Translations under genes and position numbers: made by a program
The notes under the pieces: model-generated
Told to the model about the DNA's origin: nothing
Database searches by the model: none
The model's input: the letters and a program-made list of their open reading frames with translations, nothing else
In this document: positions 1-8,360 of the stretch, in pieces
Numbering within the stretch: the first letter of the stretch is position 1
Layout of the letters: each line of letters begins with the position of its first letter
Assembly: GCA_046331705.1 (NCBI GenBank)
Contig: JAXLQJ010000028.1
Coordinates: 1-64,000 of the forward strand
Direction: 5' to 3'
From: JADJOY01 sp046331705 [NCBI: bacterium]
Lineage (GTDB): Bacteria > JADJOY01
DNA: 64,000 nucleotides

Positions 1-2
1 CA

Positions 3-1184
3 AGCGCGATCGTCTCTCGAAGCGGCTCGACCGGCGGCACGCTCGACGATCGCAAGCTCACATCCAGCGCTGCGTCATCCGCATCCGAACCGCCGCGCGC
101 CGCGTCGTCTCTCGACACGCACGCGCCCTCCGCTGGCACCACCGAGATCAACACGGCGATGCCGATCGATCGTTTCTCGTCCGCCCGCACCTACAGGCCT
201 CACGCGGCGTGGCCCGATCCCGCGACCTACGACGGGTATGCGAAGCAGACGATCAGGCTTGCGACGATTCTGCCCGACGGGGCGCCCGGCACCACCGAGC
301 TCGAGGGCGTCGCCGACGCCATCCAAAAGGCGAGCGGCGACCACCTGGGGCTCAAGCTCTACCTGGGCGTATCCGGCGACGAGAAGGACATCGTCAAGAA
401 GCTCGAGATCAACCAGCTCCAGGCGGCACACCTCACCGGTCTCGGGCTGGCCGAGATCCTGCCTTCGATCCACGTCCTCGACCTGCCTTTCTTCTTCACC
501 AGCTACGCGCAGGTCGACCGCGTGTACGACGGCGTCCTTTCCTATTTCCAGCAGGCGTTCCGCGAGAAGGGGTTCGAATTCCTGGGATTCACCGAGACCG
601 GCTTCGTCTACCTCTACAGCAACCGGAAGATCCAGAACCTCGCGGATCTTCAGCAGGCCAAGATCTGGGCAGCCGAGGGCGACCCGCTGACGGCGGCCTT
701 CGTCGCCGGGGCCAAGATTCAGTCCGTGCCACTCGCCATCCCCGACGTTTTGACGTCGCTTCAGATCGGGCTCATCGACACCGTGTACGGCCCACCCGCC
801 GGCATGATCGGCCTGCAATGGTTCACCAAGGTCAAGTACGTGCAGGCCGTGCCGTTCGTTCACGCCACCGGCGGTCTGGTGATGACCAAGAAGGCATTCG
901 ACAAGCTTCCGCCGGAGATGCAGGCACCGTTCGCGACGACGGTGGCCGAGCAGGCCGAGCTCATCACCCAATCGCTGCGCAAGGTGAACGAGGAGTCGAA
1001 GCGAGAGATCCAGAAAGCGGGCGTCACGGCCCTGCCCGAGCCGAGCGCCGAGGTCTGGATGCAGCTCCGGGACATCGCGCAGCGAGTGACGGAATCCGAA
1101 GCGGGGCACCTCTACCCGAGAGAGCTGCTCGATGGCGTACGCCGGCTTCGCGACGAAGCCGCGGCAGCGGAAGCGTCGCACTGA
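3..1184 (+). CDS. TRAP transporter solute-binding protein (DctP family), 5' end beyond window
   Basis: Periplasmic binding protein of a tripartite ATP-independent (TRAP) transporter, expected to capture a carboxylate-type ligand and deliver it to a DctQ/DctM permease. The recognisable DctP domain runs from about the QTIRLATILPDG strand to the end: the PFFF segment, the conserved ASEGDPL-like AAEGDPL segment, the IPDVLTSLQIGLIDTVYGPP stretch and a C-terminal KRE-rich helix all fit. The frame is open to the left edge. An ATG at 159 gives 341 residues without a signal peptide, whereas the in-frame upstream part is a Ser/Ala/Thr-rich linker of about 52 codons with GC-rich third positions, so I treat the gene as starting before the window. 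It may be fused to another domain, for example a TatT-like partner; this is inference. No permease gene lies to the right, so any partner is to the left. Confidence 0.85.
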   Translation, partial: SAIVSRSGSTGGTLDDRKLTSSAASSASEPPRAASSLDTHAPSAGTTEINTAMPIDRFSSARTYRPHAAWPDPATYDGYAKQTIRLATILPDGAPGTTELEGVADAIQKASGDHLGLKLYLGVSGDEKDIVKKLEINQLQAAHLTGLGLAEILPSIHVLDLPFFFTSYAQVDRVYDGVLSYFQQAFREKGFEFLGFTETGFVYLYSNRKIQNLADLQQAKIWAAEGDPLTAAFVAGAKIQSVPLAIPDVLTSLQIGLIDTVYGPPAGMIGLQWFTKVKYVQAVPFVHATGGLVMTKKAFDKLPPEMQAPFATTVAEQAELITQSLRKVNEESKREIQKAGVTALPEPSAEVWMQLRDIAQRVTESEAGHLYPRELLDGVRRLRDEAAAAEASH

Positions 1185-1280
1185 CCTCCTCGCGCCGCCG
1201 TCGCGCTACGCTCTCGCCACACGGGCGGCCGGGCTCGACGAGCCCGCCTGACGCCACCGCGCCCGAGGCGAGGAATCCCC

Positions 1281-2174
1281 ATGCAGATCAAGCGCACACC
1301 GGACGAGCGATTCGAGCGTTTGCCCGGCTACTCGTTCGCACCGCATTACGTCGACGTGGCAGGGCTTCGCATCCACTACGTCGACGAAGGCCCGCGCGAT
1401 GCTGCTCCGGTCCTCTTGATGCACGGCGAGCCGTCGTGGTCGTACCTCTATCGCAAGATGATTCCGGTACTCGTGGCGGCCGGCCACCGGTGTGTCGCGC
1501 CGGATCTGATCGGCTTCGGCCGTTCCGACAAGCCCGCCGACCGGCGCGACTACACCTACCAGCGGCACGTCGACTGGATGCGCGGCTTCCTGGAAGCCAC
1601 CGATCTTCGCCACGTGACGCTCTTCTGCCAGGACTGGGGCGGGCTCATCGGGCTCCGGCTGGTCGCGGAGCACGTCGAGCGATTCGACCGCGTGGTGGCC
1701 GCGAACACGTTCTTGCCCACGGGCGACCGCCCCGGCGGCAAGGCCTTCGAGCAATGGCAGCGGTTTTCGCAGGAAGCCCCGGAGTTCATGGTGGGCGCGA
1801 TCGTGCAGGGTGGCTGCGCCACCTCGCTGTCCGACGAGGTCGTGGCTGCCTACGACGCTCCGTTCCCCGACGACACGTACAAGGCGGGAGCGCGCGTCTT
1901 TCCCATGCTCGTGCCCACCACGCCCAACGATCCCGCGAGCGAGCCCAATCGCGCGGCGTGGGAGGTGCTGAAGCGCTTCGAGAAGCCGTTCTTGTGCGCG
2001 TTCAGCGATCTCGACCCGATCACCAAGGGCGCCGACAAGGTGCTGATCGAGTCCATCCCGGGCGCTCGTGGCCAACCGCACACCACGATCGAGAACGGCG
2101 GGCATTTCCTCCAAGAGGATCAGGGCGAGGCGTTGGCAGCGGTGGTCGCGCGCTTCATCGCCGCGACTTCGTGA
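1281..2174 (+). CDS. dhmA: haloalkane dehalogenase (alpha/beta hydrolase)
   Basis: Hydrolytic cleavage of carbon-halogen bonds in haloalkanes to alcohol plus halide; cytosolic alpha/beta-hydrolase. Visible features: oxyanion motif HGEP (48-51), nucleophile elbow CQDWGG with Asp118 followed by halide-stabilising Trp119, a cap domain after about residue 140 with Trp159 as the possible second halide-binding Trp, an acid in the FSDLDPIT segment (Asp243 or Asp245) and catalytic His275 in GGHF. Nucleophile-Trp and acid placement fit the HLD-I subfamily, and 297 residues is the usual length. The ATG start is preceded by an AGGAA-like site. It stands alone between the TRAP gene and the UbiA gene and may form a unit with the upstream transporter. 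A halide-independent hydrolase of the same fold is the main alternative. Confidence 0.88.
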   Translation: MQIKRTPDERFERLPGYSFAPHYVDVAGLRIHYVDEGPRDAAPVLLMHGEPSWSYLYRKMIPVLVAAGHRCVAPDLIGFGRSDKPADRRDYTYQRHVDWMRGFLEATDLRHVTLFCQDWGGLIGLRLVAEHVERFDRVVAANTFLPTGDRPGGKAFEQWQRFSQEAPEFMVGAIVQGGCATSLSDEVVAAYDAPFPDDTYKAGARVFPMLVPTTPNDPASEPNRAAWEVLKRFEKPFLCAFSDLDPITKGADKVLIESIPGARGQPHTTIENGGHFLQEDQGEALAAVVARFIAATS

Positions 2175-2242
2175 GGACTGCGCGCGCGTCGGCGACGCGC
2201 CGAGGTTCCCGTCGACGCAACGGATTCCAGTCATCGGTTGCG

Positions 2243-2272
2243 TTGACACGTTTCTCGGGCGGGGCATAGAGT
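2243..2272 (+). promoter_or_regulatory. predicted sigma-70-type promoter upstream of the UbiA gene
   Basis: A perfect TTGACA (2243-2248), an 18-bp spacer and TAGAGT (2267-2272, 4 of 6 matches to TATAAT). It lies about 60 bp before the ATG at 2333 and points into the UbiA/radical SAM pair. This is the best -35 match I found in the window. Pattern match only. Confidence 0.5.
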
Positions 2273-2332
2273 CGCCACCGGGTCACCCCGCCCTCCTCGG
2301 CGACATCGATCAGAGCTCGTTCTCGGCGCAGC

Positions 2333-3271
2333 ATGTCGATCCCGGTGCCTCTCTCCGAGGACGCGGTGGTGCGTCCTCATCGAGCCACATCGAGCTCCGC
2401 CGCGGGGCGCGACGCCGCTGGCCTCCACGATCTGGCGCTGGCGTGGCGGGCGTTGCGGGCGCCGCAATGGCTGCACTTCCTGGTGGTGCCCGCGCTGCCG
2501 CTGCACGCGCTGCTGGGGATCTCGCCGCGTGAAGCCCTCGCTCACTTTCTCCCGGCGGCGCTGGTGGCCTCGCTCTGCCTCGCGTTCGGCTACGGCATCA
2601 ACGCGATCGCCGACCGCGATGGCGATCGCGACGGCACCAAGAACCCACTGGCGGGACGCGCTCGAGTCCCCACCGCCGTGTGGATCGCGGTGCTGGCGAG
2701 CGGCATCGCCGCGCTCGCGCTGGCGTGGCGAGACGCCGCCACCTTGCGCGCGACGCCCGTGTTGATCTCGCTCGCCGCGAGCGCGCTCTACAGCGTCGGG
2801 CCGCGGCTCAAGTGCGTCCCCGTCATCGGCACCCTCACGAACCTCTTCATCTTCACGCCGCTCGCCGCGCTGACGCGGCTCGACGGCACGGACGCGCCTC
2901 ACCTCGGGCTCTTGCTCGTGACCTTCGTGGTGCTGCTCACCCAGAACCAGCTCGTCCACGAGGCCGGCGACCTGGTCGAAGACCGCGGCGCGGGAACCGC
3001 GAGCTCCACGGTCATCTTCGGCACCCGCGCGTCGACGCGGGCGGCGCGCGCGCTGGGAATCGCGGCGGCGTTCGCGTTCGTCGCGGTGTGGGGACCGACC
3101 GGGATGGTGCTCTTCGCGAGCGCGGCGCCGCTCGGCGGGGGAATCCTGATCGGCAGCACGTCTTCCGAGGAGGCGGCGCGCGTGCGCCACGTGCATCGCC
3201 GCCTATCGCTCATCGCCGGCGCCATCTTGTTCCTCCTGGCGGCCGCCTCCACGACGGGCCACCACCCATGA
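2333..3271 (+). CDS. UbiA-family prenyltransferase
   Basis: Integral membrane prenyltransferase of the UbiA superfamily, which transfers a polyprenyl chain from its diphosphate to an aromatic or other acceptor. Two Asp-rich metal/diphosphate sites are visible: N90-AIAD94-RDGD98 and E210-AGD213-LVED217. About eight hydrophobic segments surround them between residues 45 and 310, the normal length for the family. The C-terminal side keeps the TASSTVIFG segment seen in UbiA-like enzymes. The stop codon overlaps the ATG of the downstream radical SAM gene (ATGA), so the two are probably translated together. The acceptor cannot be read from sequence; a quinone, haem, chlorin or lipid acceptor are all possible. 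The ATG has only a weak ribosome site, and the N-terminal 30 residues are Ser/Ala-rich and could be shorter. Confidence 0.85.
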   Translation: MSIPVPLSEDAVVRPHRATSSSAAGRDAAGLHDLALAWRALRAPQWLHFLVVPALPLHALLGISPREALAHFLPAALVASLCLAFGYGINAIADRDGDRDGTKNPLAGRARVPTAVWIAVLASGIAALALAWRDAATLRATPVLISLAASALYSVGPRLKCVPVIGTLTNLFIFTPLAALTRLDGTDAPHLGLLLVTFVVLLTQNQLVHEAGDLVEDRGAGTASSTVIFGTRASTRAARALGIAAAFAFVAVWGPTGMVLFASAAPLGGGILIGSTSSEEAARVRHVHRRLSLIAGAILFLLAAASTTGHHP

Positions 3272-4320
3272 CGGGCCCACGGCTTCCCGCGGCGCGCTCG
3301 CTGGCCCGCCTCGGCTGGGCGATGGCCACGCGCCGTCGGCTGCCGTTCTCGATGGTGTTCATCCTGACGAACCGCTGCAACTTCCAATGCGAGTACTGCA
3401 ACATCCCGGCGCAAGCGGGCGACGAGATGAGCGAGGCCGAGTTCCGGCGCGCCATCGACGAGCTCACGGCGCTGGGCATGTCGCGCGCGGCCTTCAGCGG
3501 CGGTGAGGTCACCATCCGACGCGAGTGCGCACCACTGATCGGGTACGCGAAATCGCTCGGGCTCTTCACCTCGATGAACACCAACGCCTGGCTGAGCGCG
3601 GCGCAGATCGACGAGCTCACGCCGAATCTGGACATGGTCGTCACGTCGCTCGACGGCCCCGAGGACGTCCACGACGAGGTGCGCCACCGCAAGGGCTCGT
3701 ACCGGCGGGTGATGGCCTCGCTGGAGCGCTTCTTGGGCTCGGGGGTGGCGGTCGCGACCATCACCACCCTAGGCCCATGGAACCTGCCCCACGTCGAATG
3801 GGTGCTCGAGCAGGCGGAGCGCTTGGGCTTCTTCGCGTATTTCCAGCCCGCCTACGAGGATTGCTTCCACCTCGAGGCCGGCATTCATTCGACGTTCGAC
3901 GGCGCGACCCTCGACTCGATCGCCGCGCGGCTTCAGGTCGCGCGCGCGAGCGGCCGGCCGGTGGGCTCGTCTCCGGGCTACTTCGAGCGGCTCTCGCGCG
4001 CGCCACGCTTCTCCGATTGCGGCACGTGCAAGGCCGGCATCTACTTCGGCACCGTGCTCGCCGATGGCCGCGTCATCCCCTGCCACCTGACCTCCGAGGG
4101 CGCCTACCTCAACGGTCGCGAGGTGGGATTCGCGCGAGCCTTCCTGGAAGCTCCCCATCCCGCCAGCGGCCCCGGCTGCAGCGTCACGCCCCTGGTCGAG
4201 AACGACTTGATCTTCAGCCTCGAGCCACGCGCGATCCTCGCCGCAGCACGCCAGATCCGCGCCGCGCGCCGCACCGCGAAGCCGCGCGCCGCGCGCGGCC
4301 AGCCGGCCGCGCCGGCGTGA
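3268..4320 (+). CDS. radical SAM protein with SPASM-like C-terminus
   Basis: 350-residue radical S-adenosylmethionine enzyme. The [4Fe-4S] cluster motif is C37-NFQ-C41-EY-C44, followed by a GGE-type SAM-binding motif (SGGE at 77-80). The C-terminal part has C251-GT-C254, then C272 in a VIPC strand and C304 in a PGC motif, a SPASM-like pattern for extra Fe-S clusters as in peptide and protein maturases. The ATG overlaps the UbiA stop by 4 bp, which decides the start. The tail is Ala/Arg-rich and low complexity. Coupling to UbiA suggests the two act on the same product or lipid; the reaction is unknown. Two further SPASM-type enzymes lie 4-6 kb downstream. Confidence 0.85.
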   Translation: MTGPRLPAARSLARLGWAMATRRRLPFSMVFILTNRCNFQCEYCNIPAQAGDEMSEAEFRRAIDELTALGMSRAAFSGGEVTIRRECAPLIGYAKSLGLFTSMNTNAWLSAAQIDELTPNLDMVVTSLDGPEDVHDEVRHRKGSYRRVMASLERFLGSGVAVATITTLGPWNLPHVEWVLEQAERLGFFAYFQPAYEDCFHLEAGIHSTFDGATLDSIAARLQVARASGRPVGSSPGYFERLSRAPRFSDCGTCKAGIYFGTVLADGRVIPCHLTSEGAYLNGREVGFARAFLEAPHPASGPGCSVTPLVENDLIFSLEPRAILAAARQIRAARRTAKPRAARGQPAAPA

Positions 4321-4408
4321 GCGGCGGGCGCCGGCCACCGTCCGCGTCCGCCGAGCGCGCCCGAGCGCGCCGCGCGCGGCAACCGTGCTCGCGTACGCGA
4401 GCTCCGCG

Positions 4409-5740
4409 ATGAACAAGCTCTTCTTCACCCACATGCTGATCACGGGCCTGGTGCTCGTGCTCGTGATCCGCCGCCTGCTCGCGGCCTCCGATCGGTTCGA
4501 GGCGCTGCGGCGGATCCTGCGGGGCGCCGCCGTGGTGCTGGCCCTGCCGCCGCTGATCTTCTACGCGAGCACGCTCGAATCGCTTCCGCTGTGGGCCAGC
4601 GGGTCGTGGCTCGCGCTGGCGGCGCTGGTGGGATACGCGGTGAAGCGCCGCGGTCGGCGCGCCCTGACGGTGGCGCTCGCGGTGGCGGCCTACACGGTGG
4701 TCCACACGTGGTTCGCGACGTGGCTCTTCTGGACGTTGTCGCCTGGCTGTCGCGAGGTCTGGAGCCAGCCCGGCGCGGTGCGGCTCGACGTGGACGAGGA
4801 CCCATCGCTCCCGCTCCTCAAGAACCGCGGCGAGTACGCGATCGAGGTCGATCCCGAGGAGCGCTTCGTGTACGCGAGCTACGCGCACCGCGGCTTCCTC
4901 AAGGGCGTCGCGCGCATGCGGATCGACGCGCCGGGCGACGTCACGCGGCTCGATGTGGGCGCGCGCGGCATCCTGCACGTGCGCTTCGACCCGGCCAGCC
5001 GCCGGATCTTCGCCGCCGACCACGTCGACGGTCAGCTCTACGTCCTCGCCGAGGAACCGTTCCGCGTGCTCGAGACCATCCCCCTGGGCGCCCAGGAGCC
5101 GATGGATCTGATCATCGACGCGCCGGCACGGCGACTGGTCGTGATCGATCGCACCGAGATCCCGCACGCGCCGAACCGCCCCGATCGCTTCGCCGGGCTG
5201 CTCGTCTTCGACCTCGCCGCGCCGCGCGAGCGCCTGGGCCGCATCTCCCTCGACGAGTTCGCGGGCGCCAACGAGCTCATCACGGTGCCTGGCGAGCGGC
5301 GCATCTTCGTCACCAGCGAGGGCTACATCACGCTCTTCGCCCACGACTTCGTGACCCAGACGAGCCGGCTGATCCGCACGTTCATCCCTGGCATCGGCGG
5401 AGGCGCCGTCGATGCCGAGCGCCGCGAGCTCTACCTCACCCACACCACCGGGCTCGTGCAGGTGCGCGACCTGGATACGCTCGGCTACGAGCGCACGCTG
5501 TTCGTGCGTGGCGCGCGCGCGGTGGTGGTGGACGCCGCGCGCCGAGCGCTCTACATCGGCGACTTCTTCAACGGCCGGGTGAGCCGCATCGATCCCGAGA
5601 CCGGCGCGTCACTCGGATCGATCCGCGTCGGCGTGCGCATGCGTCAGATGAAGGTGCTGCGCGACGGGCGGCTGCTCACGGCCGGCGGGTGCGGAGTCGT
5701 CGTGCTGAACCCGCCGAGAGCCTCGGCGGCGGCGAGCTGA
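4409..5740 (+). CDS. membrane-anchored beta-propeller protein (paralogue 1)
   Basis: 443-residue protein of a family that occurs nine times in this window. The N-terminal domain has about four membrane helices (within residues 5-110), then a Cys in an SPGC motif, then a YncE/NHL-like beta-propeller to the C-terminus. Blade-like repeats include VDPEERFVYAS, VDAERRELYLT and VDAARRALYIGDFFNGRV. The last blade ends in GGCGVVVLNPP, and its Cys may bond the SPGC Cys. I chose the ATG at 4409 because its paralogue starts with the same MN-YFFTHML-type sequence; an upstream in-frame GTG at 4385 is possible. The next gene is a close tandem copy. No enzymatic residues are evident; a scaffold, ligand-binding or cytochrome-partner role is inferred from the other loci. 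Whether the propeller faces the periplasm is also inferred. Confidence 0.75.
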   Translation: MNKLFFTHMLITGLVLVLVIRRLLAASDRFEALRRILRGAAVVLALPPLIFYASTLESLPLWASGSWLALAALVGYAVKRRGRRALTVALAVAAYTVVHTWFATWLFWTLSPGCREVWSQPGAVRLDVDEDPSLPLLKNRGEYAIEVDPEERFVYASYAHRGFLKGVARMRIDAPGDVTRLDVGARGILHVRFDPASRRIFAADHVDGQLYVLAEEPFRVLETIPLGAQEPMDLIIDAPARRLVVIDRTEIPHAPNRPDRFAGLLVFDLAAPRERLGRISLDEFAGANELITVPGERRIFVTSEGYITLFAHDFVTQTSRLIRTFIPGIGGGAVDAERRELYLTHTTGLVQVRDLDTLGYERTLFVRGARAVVVDAARRALYIGDFFNGRVSRIDPETGASLGSIRVGVRMRQMKVLRDGRLLTAGGCGVVVLNPPRASAAAS

Positions 5741-5767
5741 TCCCCGGCGCCCGAGCGGCGAGAGCGC

Positions 5768-7081
5768 ATGAACCAATACTTCTTCACCCACATGCTGCTG
5801 GCCGGCCTCGCCGTGCTCGGCGCGGTCTGGCTGGTGTGGATGATCGGCCGTTACGCGGCGCCGCTGCGGCGCTTGCTGCGGATCGCCGCGCTGACCATCG
5901 CGGTGCCGCCCGTGGTCTTCTACACCAGCACGCTCGCGATGCTGCCGCTGTGGGCGAGCGTTCCGTGGGGAGTGATCGTCGCGCTCGCGTACCGTGCCCT
6001 GCGCCGACACGGCATCGGCCGCACCACGGCGATCGCCGGCCTCGGCGCGTACTCGGTCTTCCACACCTGGCTCTTCACGTGCGTCTTCTTCGCGACGTCC
6101 CCCGGCTGCGAGGCGGTCTGGCGCCAACCGGGCGCGGTGCGCCTGGATAGCCAGCCGGACACCACCATGGTCGCGATCCTGCAAAACCGCGGGGAATACG
6201 GGCTCGACGTCGATCCCGAGGAGCGCTTCGCGTACGCGACCTACGCCCACGGCGGCCAGCTCAGCGGCGTGGTACGGGTGTCACTCGAGAAACCCGGCGA
6301 CACCCAGCGCGTGGACCTCGGCGCGCGCGGAATCCTGCACGCGCGCTTCGAGCCGAGCACGCGGCGGATCTATGCCGTGGACCACAAGAATGCCGAGCTC
6401 TACGTGCTCGACGCGGATCCCTTTCGGCTGGTCCAAACGGTCCAGATGAAGGTCCAGGCGCCGATGGATCTCGCGTTCGATCCGGCGGCGGGGCAGGTGC
6501 TGGTGATCGACCGAACGGAAATCGCCGACGCGCCCAATCCCGGCGATCGATTCGCGGGCCTGGTCGCGTTCGACCTCGCGGCGCCCGGCGCTCCCGTCGG
6601 CCGTTACGCGCTCGACAACCATCCGGGGGCCAACGAGATCATCACCGTGCCCGGCGAACGGCGCGCCTTCGTCACCAGCGAGGGGTTCATCACGCTGTGC
6701 GCGTACGACTACGCGAGCCATACGAGCCAGCTGCTCTTCACCGGCATTCCCGGGATCGGCGGAGGCGCCGTCGACGCCGAGCGGCGCGAGCTCTACTTAT
6801 CCCACACGATCGGGTTGGTGCAGGTGCGCGACGTGGACCGGTTCGACTACAAGCGGACCCTGTTCGTGCGCGGTGCCCGCGCGGTGACGGTCGACCCCGT
6901 GCGCAAGGCGCTCTACGTCGCGGACTTCTTCAACGGCCGCGTCAAACGCGTCGATCCCGAAAGCGGTTCCGTGCTCGGGTCCGTCCGGGTCGGCGTCCGC
7001 ATGCGACAGATGAAGGTGCTGCGCGACGGCCGGCTGCTGACGGCGAGCGCCTGCGGGATCGGGGTGCTGAATCCACCGTGA
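5768..7081 (+). CDS. membrane-anchored beta-propeller protein (paralogue 2, tandem copy)
   Basis: 437 residues, collinear with the preceding gene throughout: four N-terminal membrane helices, SPGC at the start of the soluble part, then a propeller with repeats such as VDPEERFAYAT, VDAERRELYLS and VDPVRKALYVADFFNGRVKRVDP. It ends in TASACGIGVLNPP. Long stretches around IPGIGGGAVDAERRELYL and VGVRMRQMKVLRDGRLLTA are nearly identical to the neighbour, also at DNA level, so this is a relatively recent tandem duplication. The ATG at 5768 lies 27 bp after the upstream stop, so the two are probably co-transcribed. No catalytic site recognised. In other loci of this window the same family is paired with multihaem cytochromes, but here the neighbours are radical SAM and glycosyltransferase genes. 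Confidence 0.75.
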   Translation: MNQYFFTHMLLAGLAVLGAVWLVWMIGRYAAPLRRLLRIAALTIAVPPVVFYTSTLAMLPLWASVPWGVIVALAYRALRRHGIGRTTAIAGLGAYSVFHTWLFTCVFFATSPGCEAVWRQPGAVRLDSQPDTTMVAILQNRGEYGLDVDPEERFAYATYAHGGQLSGVVRVSLEKPGDTQRVDLGARGILHARFEPSTRRIYAVDHKNAELYVLDADPFRLVQTVQMKVQAPMDLAFDPAAGQVLVIDRTEIADAPNPGDRFAGLVAFDLAAPGAPVGRYALDNHPGANEIITVPGERRAFVTSEGFITLCAYDYASHTSQLLFTGIPGIGGGAVDAERRELYLSHTIGLVQVRDVDRFDYKRTLFVRGARAVTVDPVRKALYVADFFNGRVKRVDPESGSVLGSVRVGVRMRQMKVLRDGRLLTASACGIGVLNPP

Positions 7082-7222
7082 GCGTCGGCCGGCGGACGCG
7101 CCGCGAGCCGAGCGCGGGCGTGCTGCGTGGTCTCGTGGGCGCGTTTGCGGGCGCGCGACGCCGCGCAGTAACCTCGCCGCGGCGGCCCGGGCCGCTGCCG
7201 GTGGTGGCCTGGAGGGGACCGA

Positions 7223-8356
7223 ATGAACGCTGGCTCAGCGCATCCGCGTCCGCAGCGAGCGGACGTGAGCGTCGTCGTTCCCAGCCATGACGCGGCGCGG
7301 ACCCTGGAGCGCTGTGTCGCGAGCGCGCTCGCGAGCGACGAGCCGCCGCTCGAGGTGATCATCGCCGACGACGCCTCGACGGATGCGACAGCGCGAATCG
7401 CCGCCGCGCTGAGCGCGGCGTACCCGGAGCACGTCCGCTGCGTTCGTCTGGTCGAGCGACGCGGGCCCGCTTCCGCCCGCAACGCCGGCGCGCGAGCGGC
7501 GCGAGCGCCGCTGCTCTTCTTTCTCGACGCCGACACCGAGCTCGAGGCCGACGCGCTGACCCATTTCCGCACCACGATTCGGGACGCCGACGCCGTCTGC
7601 GGCGTCTACTCGCCGACACCGCTCGCTCCCGCCGGCGCCGGCGCACGCTACAAGGCGCTCTTCGATCACTTCAGCTTCTCGCGCGCGGGCGTGACCGGAT
7701 ACGACGGGTTCTCCGCGTACTGCGGCGGCGTTCGTCGGGACGTCTTCTTCGCCGTGGGCGGCTTCGACGAATCCCTCGGGCCGGGGGCCGAGCGCGAGAA
7801 CGAGGAGTTCGGCTACCGGCTGTCCCAGGCGCACCGCGTCCTCATCGATCCCGCGATTCGCGCGCGGCACCATTTCGCGGGCGTCGGGCGACTGAGCCGC
7901 AACTACTTCGTGCGCGTGATGCAGTGGACCGGCCTCTTCCTGGAACGCGGGCGCTTCGAGAGCGCCGGCGACGCGACCGCCGCGGGATCGATCCGCACCC
8001 TCGCGGCGCCGCTTGCGGCTGGCGCTTGGCTGCTGACGCCTCACCTCCCGGACGCGCTGCCGGTCGCCGTCGCGCTCGCGGTCGTCTGGGCAGCGGGCGC
8101 GTGGCCGTTCGTGCGATTCGTCGCGGGCGAGCAGCCGCGCTTCGTGCTCGCGGCGATCGTGCTCAACGTCCATTTCTCGTTCGTCATCAGCGCGGGCGCC
8201 GCGCTGGGGGCGTTACGCCACGTGGCGCAGCGACTCGCTTCTCCGAGACGCGCGCCCGAGACGCCCGCCGATCGCGATCCAGCGGGACCGCCGACTCCGT
8301 TCCCGCCTGCCGCGACGGATCGGGTCGCGGCCGTGCGCGCCGCCCCACCCGGTTGA
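7223..8356 (+). CDS. family 2 glycosyltransferase, membrane-associated
   Basis: GT-A fold glycosyltransferase. The N-terminus has SVVVPSHDAARTLERC and the IIADDASTDAT nucleotide-sugar-binding segment. The metal-binding DXD motif is in FFLDADTE, the acceptor region contains GGVRRDVFFAVGGFDE, and an ENEEFGYRL segment supplies the family's catalytic acid region. After about residue 255 two or three hydrophobic helices anchor the protein in the membrane, followed by a Pro/Ala-rich tail. The ATG at 7223 follows a strong GGAGGGG ribosome site. Four bases separate its stop from the next radical SAM start, so they are likely one transcript. Donor and acceptor are unknown; a surface glycan or glycolipid is a reasonable guess. 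Confidence 0.85.
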   Translation: MNAGSAHPRPQRADVSVVVPSHDAARTLERCVASALASDEPPLEVIIADDASTDATARIAAALSAAYPEHVRCVRLVERRGPASARNAGARAARAPLLFFLDADTELEADALTHFRTTIRDADAVCGVYSPTPLAPAGAGARYKALFDHFSFSRAGVTGYDGFSAYCGGVRRDVFFAVGGFDESLGPGAERENEEFGYRLSQAHRVLIDPAIRARHHFAGVGRLSRNYFVRVMQWTGLFLERGRFESAGDATAAGSIRTLAAPLAAGAWLLTPHLPDALPVAVALAVVWAAGAWPFVRFVAGEQPRFVLAAIVLNVHFSFVISAGAALGALRHVAQRLASPRRAPETPADRDPAGPPTPFPPAATDRVAAVRAAPPG

Positions 8357-8360
8357 GCGC

